Positions 17,379 to 21,932 of a stretch of DNA of 21,932 nt are shown one piece after another (positions within the stretch are counted from its first letter, which is position 1; the number at the start of each line of letters is the position of its first letter). A program made the position numbers and the translations under genes. This stretch comes from a virus, in the IMG/VR virus record IMGVR_UViG_3300020433_000058, positions 1 to 21,932 of that record. The stretch is one strand, 5' to 3'. Below the pieces are notes generated by a model that searched no databases, had not been told where the DNA came from, and saw only the letters and a list, made by a program, of their open reading frames with translations.

Positions 17379-18593
17379 CTATTTATCGTTATTTGATATA
17401 TTAAAAATTACTTCAGCATATTTTTGATCGTAAACTGTCTCTCCTGAGTTTTGATTTTGAGAAACAATAGGAATAATATTTCCATCCGAGTCTTTAAAAA
17501 TAACTTTTTTATTTTCTGCATGTTCAGAATTTAAATTTCCAACTACATCTTCACTATTAGAGGTATTATCTGTAACAACATATGCTTTACTTTTATCTTC
17601 AAATAAGTTTTCTAAAGATCTAATTGCAGGAACACCTGATTGTTGTCCTACTTGATAACCGTCATCACTAATTAATTCATCTAAAATCTTTGCATTAGGA
17701 TCGTTACTTCTTACACCAACTACTTTTGGATCTAAATCTGTATAGTTTGTCATAACATCAAAACTTATTTTAGGTGCGCTTACAATAGACTTTAAACCAA
17801 CTTTGCCACCATCAACATTTGGTGCTAGTATATAACCTGTTGCACTTAAAGTTAATGTATGCCTTATATACCTTTCAGAGTCAGTAAAATCTGCGTAACT
17901 TGTATCCTGACTAATAGAACTATCAAAAAATGCTGGAAACCAATAACCCTTTTTGCTTTCTAATTTAATTTGTCGACCCGGATTAATTGTATAAGAACTC
18001 ATTATTGCTGTAACGAGATCATTCATTTGCTGTGTAAAAGATGACCATATTGTTATTTCATATGTGCAACCAAAATATTTAACGGGAGGTATTTCTAAAG
18101 TTTCATAAATATTATTTAATTGAGGTTTTAGAGAATAACCTCTGTTTTCACTTTTTTCTGTATGTTTAATATTGTTAAAGCCTTCAAAGTTTTTCTGCTG
18201 GCGCCACTCTAGATTGTTTTCTGCTATTCTTCTTGCAACAACTTCAGGAATCATTTCATTGTTTGAAGTTCCTTTTTGTGGAGAATTTTCTATGTTGCCT
18301 CTTGTAATAGATATTAGTGGAAGTATAAGTGCACCACTTTTGTCTGTTATAGGCTTTTTTCTTCTAAGAATAGCAAATCTTTCGCCTGTTGCAAAAATAA
18401 CAGGAACTCTACGTCTTTCATTTTTTATAGAATAAAATAAAGGTATTTGTTCATTAAAAAGATCAAAAACAGCTTTGTCTAAATCTTCTAATCCACATGA
18501 TGGAATAAAATAATCATACGATCTTTGAGCATCTTCATAACCTGTAAGAATTTTATTTTTTGTTTCTTTACTTTGATCGTATCTAGTTGACAT
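17379..18593 (-). CDS. 15: gp15-like proximal tail sheath stabiliser / tail completion protein
   Basis: 404 residues, against 272 for T4 gp15, which caps the last tube and sheath rings and joins the tail to the neck. Three segments match T4 gp15 in order and spacing as I recall it: RRVPVIFATGERFAILRR (61-78), PPVKYFGCTYEITIWSSFTQ (169-188) followed by QMNDLVTAIMSSY, and YIRHTLTLSATGYILAPN (242-259). The last 145 residues, after the conserved core, are an Asp/Ser/Asn-rich extension not found in T4 gp15. The ATG overlaps the stop of the gp14-like gene as TAATG, with GGAG inside the upstream gene, so translation is probably coupled. The order gp13-gp14-gp15 supports the call. T4 places terminase genes 16 and 17 between 15 and 18; here the sheath follows at once. 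Confidence 0.8.
   Translation of the reverse strand: MSTRYDQSKETKNKILTGYEDAQRSYDYFIPSCGLEDLDKAVFDLFNEQIPLFYSIKNERRRVPVIFATGERFAILRRKKPITDKSGALILPLISITRGNIENSPQKGTSNNEMIPEVVARRIAENNLEWRQQKNFEGFNNIKHTEKSENRGYSLKPQLNNIYETLEIPPVKYFGCTYEITIWSSFTQQMNDLVTAIMSSYTINPGRQIKLESKKGYWFPAFFDSSISQDTSYADFTDSERYIRHTLTLSATGYILAPNVDGGKVGLKSIVSAPKISFDVMTNYTDLDPKVVGVRSNDPNAKILDELISDDGYQVGQQSGVPAIRSLENLFEDKSKAYVVTDNTSNSEDVVGNLNSEHAENKKVIFKDSDGNIIPIVSQNQNSGETVYDQKYAEVIFNISNNDK
17380..17387 (-). promoter_or_regulatory. Late-promoter-like box upstream of sheath A
   Basis: The coding strand GATAAATA, at the very end of the gp15 gene, matches the T4 late box TATAAATA at 7 of 8 and lies about 58 bases before the sheath A ATG. 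The 56-base gap to sheath A holds no gene and ends in AGGAG. The same octamer also occurs at the gp14/gp15 junction, where it overlaps coding sequence, so chance is a real possibility. Confidence 0.3.
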
Positions 18594-19249
18594 TATTTAT
18601 CTCCATAAAAAGAGGAACCAATATTATTTATGCTCTTACTAGAATTATCAGGTGCAACCTTATTAGGTCCGCTAATAGGAGATTCTAAAACTTCATCTTT
18701 TTGCAATTGCCTCGTATCGTGATCTGTTGTACCTCTTTGCTGCTCAAAAGTTGTTTGGATTGCATCAGCATCATTATAACCTTCGTAAGTTGGACCTATA
18801 GCTTTCTTGAATATATGCTCAATTCTAGTTTGTTTTGCGTTTAGTTTTAAAGAAACAATTCTTTCAACTTGACCATAAACTAACTTATCATATATTAAAG
18901 ATGTTATTTCAAAGAAATATTCTCCGTAAGATATGTAATCACCTTGTAATATATTAAGGTCTCTATCTATCAAATCTCTACCATGTAAAAATGCTGTAAT
19001 TTGTTTAATTTGTTCGTGACCAAATTGATTTGTTTTAACTTCAGAAGGTTGCCATTCAACTAAACATTCAAGTTCTATAGGAGGATTAAATATTTTATGC
19101 ATTGATTCTTCATATATATTGTGAACATCAGATAAATCTTCTCGAACTGTATAGTAATATATTTTTTGTCCTGCAACATCTTTTATAATTTCTTTAGTAA
19201 TGTCTGCAAAAAAATCAACTTCTCTCTGTCCTACAAATAAACGTGCCAT
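18593..19249 (-). CDS. 14: gp14-like neck protein
   Basis: 218 residues (T4 gp14 has 256). In T4, gp13 and gp14 form the neck that closes the filled head and receives the tail. The match is in pattern rather than identity: an N-terminal helix leading into GQKIYYYTVREDLSDVHNIY (27-46; T4 has VECYYVPREY...LIFGED), a beta-rich middle, QGDYISYGEYFFEI (102-115; T4 has EGDLIYFPMDNSLFEI), and a basic IVSLKLNAKQTRIEHIF region. The C-terminal 60 residues are Gln/Asp/Ser-rich and look disordered. Flanking homologues of gp13 and gp15 strengthen the call. The AGGA Shine-Dalgarno is inside the last codons of the gp13-like gene, 4 bases separate the two genes, and its own stop overlaps the next ATG; all three neck genes are probably translated from one message. 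Confidence 0.72.
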   Translation of the reverse strand: MARLFVGQREVDFFADITKEIIKDVAGQKIYYYTVREDLSDVHNIYEESMHKIFNPPIELECLVEWQPSEVKTNQFGHEQIKQITAFLHGRDLIDRDLNILQGDYISYGEYFFEITSLIYDKLVYGQVERIVSLKLNAKQTRIEHIFKKAIGPTYEGYNDADAIQTTFEQQRGTTDHDTRQLQKDEVLESPISGPNKVAPDNSSKSINNIGSSFYGDK

Positions 19250-19253
19250 TTTT

Positions 19254-20744
19254 TTATCCTATAATGATTGCTCTTCCGTTAGGAACTGGTATTCTTTTTA
19301 AGATTTGTGACATTGACTCAGACTGTGCAGCATCACTTTCTAATAACTTCTGATATGTTAACTTATCTAAGGTTTCTGCTAATGACTCTGCTAATCTTTG
19401 TCTATCTTCCCTACCTTGACTTATTAAGTCACTACCGTTCATTTGTAAATCACTTCCAGGAATAGGTACAGAACTAAATTTTGATCTTGTAAGTCCTAAA
19501 GTTTCTTTGCAAAGTGCCAAAGTATATTGTCTTATCCAATGCCTAGACATTTGATTTATTTCGCTAAATTTAATATTTCCAAAAGGAACATTAGATATAT
19601 TTGAAACACCGTCAATAGATTGATCATCATATGGTAAATTTGGTTTAAAGGGATCTGCGGGAAAAGAAAATTTAACAAATAAATTTAAAGGATTATCTTG
19701 CGTAGGTCTTGGAAATATTCTTAAATCTTGTCCTTGCAACTTATAACTATAATTACTTCTTCTAACTCTATTTGATATATCTAATTGTCCAGCACGCAAT
19801 AGGTCTTCAAAAACAGGAAGAACATAAAAAACAGTTTCAGGAGTAAATGATTCAAATGCAAACTGATTATTTAAGTAATTAATTGCAGACGTTGTATCAA
19901 AAAACCTGTAAGCAGCTTGTGGTGAAAAGTGAAATACTTCATTAACCTTTATTTTTGTTGTAGTTGCTGTTGGCAAAACATCTTTTTTATATTCCGGGTT
20001 AAATATTGTTAACTGCTCTGCACTTGAACTTGGATCGTATGCTGTTAAAGTTAGCTTTTTTGTTTCGTTTCCTACTTCATGTGGAATTATTAAATCTTTA
20101 TAAATATTATAGTCTTGTACACCAGTCTTTAGTTCTATATAACCACGTAAAGAGTTTGAAACACCTCCAACAAAAGCTTCTGAAGCATAAGGTTCAGCAC
20201 GTCTTATTAAATAATCATGTGTTTCTCTAGGAAATCTTTGTTCCTCACCATGCGGACCAAGTTGTTTATCTAAGACAGGACTCGCTGCAATATTTCCTAC
20301 TTTAGCTTCAATTGCACCCTGATGGTATTGCCCTCTTGTATTATGCAAATTAAATCTTGGATCTGATACGTCTTGAATTGTAAGCGGTTGTGTATCTTTT
20401 TGTGTTTGTGTTATATTGTCACTTGTTTGACCTGCATCTGTATCTATAAAGTAATAGTCACCTTTTGCATTTTTTTTAAAAGAATTAACTTGCCCTATTG
20501 ATAAACCCATCAAGTTCGACATATAAACTTCAGCTTGATGTGCATTAACTTGTTTTGAAAATTCTAACGTAGATTCTTCAAAGTTTGCCCATATTTGTTT
20601 GCTTGTTAATTCTACTGATAATACGTCATCGCCTAAACGTCTTTTAACATATAATATAATACTATCTGCTTCTTCTATAAAATGCAGATCACTATCATAT
20701 ACACCAAAAGGTGTAGGCCGTGTCGTGTTACTAAACGAAGCCAT
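19254..20744 (-). CDS. 13: gp13-like neck protein
   Basis: 496 residues, against 309 for T4 gp13, a head completion protein. The N-terminal segment ADSIILYVKRRLGDDVLSVE (26-45) then LTSKQIWANFEESTLEFSK fits T4 gp13 ([31 protein letters not shown]). The C-terminal segment RHWIRQYTLALCKETLGLTR (401-420) with IPGSDLQMNGSDLISQGRED fits T4 (RWVKDYATALAKELNGQIL...LPGGVTIDGQRLIEEAR). Between them lies an insertion of roughly 180 residues, polar and Gln/Thr-rich at 85-200, then FFDTTSAINYLNNQFAFESF and LRIFPRPTQDNPLNLFVKFS, which resemble the T4 middle again. The gene leads the neck-tail unit: a terminator and an AT-rich promoter-like stretch lie upstream, with AGGAG before the ATG. Confidence 0.75.
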   Translation of the reverse strand: MASFSNTTRPTPFGVYDSDLHFIEEADSIILYVKRRLGDDVLSVELTSKQIWANFEESTLEFSKQVNAHQAEVYMSNLMGLSIGQVNSFKKNAKGDYYFIDTDAGQTSDNITQTQKDTQPLTIQDVSDPRFNLHNTRGQYHQGAIEAKVGNIAASPVLDKQLGPHGEEQRFPRETHDYLIRRAEPYASEAFVGGVSNSLRGYIELKTGVQDYNIYKDLIIPHEVGNETKKLTLTAYDPSSSAEQLTIFNPEYKKDVLPTATTTKIKVNEVFHFSPQAAYRFFDTTSAINYLNNQFAFESFTPETVFYVLPVFEDLLRAGQLDISNRVRRSNYSYKLQGQDLRIFPRPTQDNPLNLFVKFSFPADPFKPNLPYDDQSIDGVSNISNVPFGNIKFSEINQMSRHWIRQYTLALCKETLGLTRSKFSSVPIPGSDLQMNGSDLISQGREDRQRLAESLAETLDKLTYQKLLESDAAQSESMSQILKRIPVPNGRAIIIG

Positions 20745-20760
20745 ACAAAACTCCTATAAT

Positions 20761-20782
20761 CTTTTATATACATATCTAATTA
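20761..20782 (-). promoter_or_regulatory. Promoter-like AT box upstream of the neck-tail gene cluster
   Basis: The coding strand reads TAATTAGATATGTATATAAAAG about 20-40 bases before the gp13-like ATG and downstream of the terminator at 20826-20862. It resembles the boxes ahead of sheath B and the tube gene (TAATATATAGATATA...AAAA). A promoter is expected here if the terminator works. The match to a T4 late box is only partial (TATAAAAG, 6 of 8). Confidence 0.35.
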
Positions 20783-20825
20783 TAAAAGTCTTTGCTAAAG
20801 AATACGATTTCAAACAGCAAATACT

Positions 20826-20862
20826 AAAAAACCCCAAAGAGTATCTCTACTACAATGAGGTT
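20826..20862 (-). terminator. Intrinsic terminator between the 177-aa gene and gp13
   Basis: On the coding strand AACCTCA pairs with TGGGGTT (7 bp, one G-T) around a 19-base loop that itself contains the small stem AGAG-ATA-CTCT. The stem is followed at once by a run of T (six in a row including two of the stem). It lies 23 bases after the stop of the 177-aa gene, in the longest gap of the window (20745-20884). This would separate the right-edge genes from the neck-tail unit. The stem is modest, so read-through is likely. Confidence 0.55.
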
Positions 20863-20884
20863 ATTTTTAATTTAAAGGAATAGT

Positions 20885-21418
20885 TTACACAAGTGATACA
20901 GCAGCAGGCCCAAACCACTCAATAATAACAACAACTTTTGGCGTTCCAGTCATAGCTGCCATGTTTTCTTTTGCAGCTAATTGGAAATAAGACACGTCTG
21001 TTCCTCGATCAATTGCTGCAAGAGTACCCATGTTAATGTTATCATTAAGTGTATCACCTGATCCTAAATTTAGGTCGGAATCAGGAAGTGATTTATTGCC
21101 TGCTTCATCAGCACCTACGATTTCTGTTCCTGCACTTGCAGCATCTACAGCAACATCAGCAGTATGTACTTCAAGTGCAACAGATGCATCTGCTGATGTT
21201 GCAAGCTCAGTACCAATAATGTGTGCATTTGTAATTCTTGCTTGTGCAGGAATATACATACCAACACGAGCAGCAACATCATTATCAGCAACTGCAGAAA
21301 TACTTAGTTCTTCTACCCATCTGTGAAAACCAACTTCACCTGCTGTATCTGAATGTTCAAAACCTTTACCTGAAAGTTGTACTAGACCTTTTGAGTTTGA
21401 TAATTGTACTTTTGGCAT
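20885..21418 (-). CDS. Putative virion surface/decoration protein (177 aa)
   Basis: Small, Ala/Val/Asp-rich, nearly Cys- and Lys-poor protein predicted to be mostly beta. Its features are IPAQARITNAHIIGTEL (57-73), a spaced acidic/Ala stretch ELATSADASVALEVHTADVA, LNLGSGDTLNDNINMG (116-131), and a closing pair YFQLAAKENMAAMTGTPKVV then VIIEWFGPA. This layout, with a beta sandwich of alternating small residues and a terminal IEWFG-like strand, recalls small head decoration or spike-tip proteins coded near major capsid genes in other phages, but I cannot name a family. GC content is higher than its neighbours by eye, as often seen in abundant capsid genes. AAGGAG precedes the ATG at 21418. It is followed by a terminator, so it ends a transcription unit that begins beyond the right edge, perhaps with the capsid genes. 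Confidence 0.75.
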   Translation of the reverse strand: MPKVQLSNSKGLVQLSGKGFEHSDTAGEVGFHRWVEELSISAVADNDVAARVGMYIPAQARITNAHIIGTELATSADASVALEVHTADVAVDAASAGTEIVGADEAGNKSLPDSDLNLGSGDTLNDNINMGTLAAIDRGTDVSYFQLAAKENMAAMTGTPKVVVIIEWFGPAAVSLV

Positions 21419-21456
21419 TTTATATCTCCTTTTTCTTTCTTTATTATTTTAAGTTA

Positions 21457-21873
21457 TTATACCAATGAGAGTTGTGAAGACTCATATAAATAAGTCTTGC
21501 GCGGGTTTCTTTCGCTTCTCACTTCGAAATACCCTTTACGATTAATTGCGATAACTGTTCCACGCTTGCCAGATGGCATTGTTACTAACGAACCAATCTC
21601 TACAACACGTGGTGCCGGTGCAACAGCTTGAACTGCTACTTGCTCTACAACTGGCTCAACAACCGGTTCAACAACTGGTGAAGGCTCTGGTGCAGGTGGC
21701 GGCGGCGGAGGCAACTCTTCTTGAACTGGTGTTGGAGCAACCTTTTCAACTGCTTTTTTAGGTGCAGCCTTCTTAGGCTCCTCAACCTTAGGCTCAATAA
21801 CTTCTTTCTTAGGAGATTCTACTACTTCTTCTTTTTTCTTTGTTGTAGACTTTCTTCCTCTACTTGTTGCCAT
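21457..21873 (-). CDS. Pro/Lys/Glu-rich protein with KOW/SH3-like C-terminal domain (138 aa)
   Basis: Residues 1-90 are low complexity: a Lys/Glu/Ser/Thr start (SRGRKSTTKKKEE), repeated KK/PKK and EEPKK blocks, a run of six prolines at 55-60, and three PVVE-type repeats (66-77). Residues 92-138 form a compact beta domain, with IGSLVTMPSGKRGTVIAINR, a GYFEVRSE strand and a YLYESSQLSL strand, resembling KOW or SH3-like barrels that bind nucleic acid or protein. The protein therefore looks like a basic/acidic flexible arm tethering a small barrel. No signal peptide is present, so a TonB-like role is unlikely despite the proline linker. AAAAGGAGG lies before the ATG at 21873. The next gene (177 aa) starts 38 bases after its stop. 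Function is unknown; a virion-internal or head-assembly role is a guess from position. Confidence 0.72.
   Translation of the reverse strand: MATSRGRKSTTKKKEEVVESPKKEVIEPKVEEPKKAAPKKAVEKVAPTPVQEELPPPPPPAPEPSPVVEPVVEPVVEQVAVQAVAPAPRVVEIGSLVTMPSGKRGTVIAINRKGYFEVRSERNPRKTYLYESSQLSLV
21645..21680 (-). repeat. Three tandem 12-bp units inside the Pro-rich gene
   Basis: Three near-identical 12-base units (plus strand CAACAACYGGTT-like) encode the PVVE/PVVE/PVVE stretch. Such in-frame repeats can gain or lose units by slippage, changing linker length without breaking the frame. Confidence 0.7.
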
Positions 21874-21932
21874 AACTTCCTCCTTTTAGGATAAACTTGT
21901 CCGCATGATTCCGATGCGCTGGCGGGGTCAGC
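21874..21932 (-). other. GC-rich edge upstream of the Pro-rich gene; no gene assignable
   Basis: The last 59 bases hold the AGGAGG of the 138-aa gene and then a GC-rich stretch (about two thirds G+C over 21899-21932). Two small stems can be drawn (CGCAT/ATGCG at 21902-21918 and GCTG/CAGC at 21918-21932). Two minus-strand frames are open to the edge and could be the C-terminus of an upstream gene overlapping the next start (one ends GGSYGNK), but the piece is too short to judge. Confidence 0.4.

Noticed and set aside
18594-18603. GATAAATA box at the gp14/gp15 junction as a late promoter
   Set aside because: It overlaps the coupled TAATG stop/start and the Shine-Dalgarno; a transcript from it would lack the gp15 start signals.
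20599-20883. Plus-strand open frame of 94 codons starting inside the gp13-like gene
   Set aside because: The start is within a confident minus-strand gene and has no ribosome binding site; only its last 40 codons lie in the gap, so it is kept as a minor observation, not a gene.
21902-21932. tRNA-like stems at the right edge
   Set aside because: Two short stems with 7-base loops can be drawn, but the loops lack the invariant T before the anticodon and the TTCGA pattern; there is no acceptor stem in the window.

Overview
The window is a leftward-reading structural block of a tailed phage with a contractile tail (a myovirus with T4-like parts). Every supported gene lies on the minus strand, and genes are packed with gaps of a few to about 140 bases, often with TAATG stop/start overlaps. 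The DNA is AT-rich and uses A/T-rich codons throughout. There is no rRNA, tRNA, CRISPR array, transposase or integrase. The host cannot be read from the sequence. The low GC and the style of the sheath proteins recall uncultured aquatic phages, but that is a guess.

Layout in transcription order (right to left). (1) Right edge: a short GC-rich remnant, a 138-aa Pro/Lys/Glu-rich protein with a KOW/SH3-like C-terminus, and a 177-aa Ala-rich beta protein that may decorate the virion. (2) An intrinsic terminator at 20826-20862. (3) Neck genes in T4 order, homologues of gp13, gp14 and gp15 (19254-20744, 18593-19249, 17379-18593). (4) The contractile tail: sheath A (1011 aa), sheath B (1159 aa), a single tube protein of gp19 type (162 aa) and sheath C (1074 aa). 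(5) A gp26-like zinc-ribbon baseplate/tail-assembly protein (280 aa), whose last 59 bases overlap a second frame that looks like a programmed-frameshift extension. (6) A 1072-aa tape measure. (7) An 87-aa protein and then at least 787 residues of a large tail or baseplate-associated protein that runs off the left edge.

How it fits together: gp13/gp14 close the head and join it to the tail. gp15 caps and stabilises the upper end of the sheath. The tube polymerises around the tape measure with help from the gp26-like chaperone or its frameshift product. The sheath polymerises around the tube and contracts at infection.

The unusual points are three full-length, strongly diverged sheath paralogues around one tube gene, and a perfect 20-bp inverted repeat between the tube gene and sheath C. 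The repeat buries the Shine-Dalgarno sequence and start codon of sheath C, and its loop carries a 7/8 match to the T4 late promoter. A further point is a T7 slippery run joining the gp26-like gene to a downstream frame with no ribosome binding site. Together these suggest a sheath made of more than one subunit type, with sheath C under separate control.
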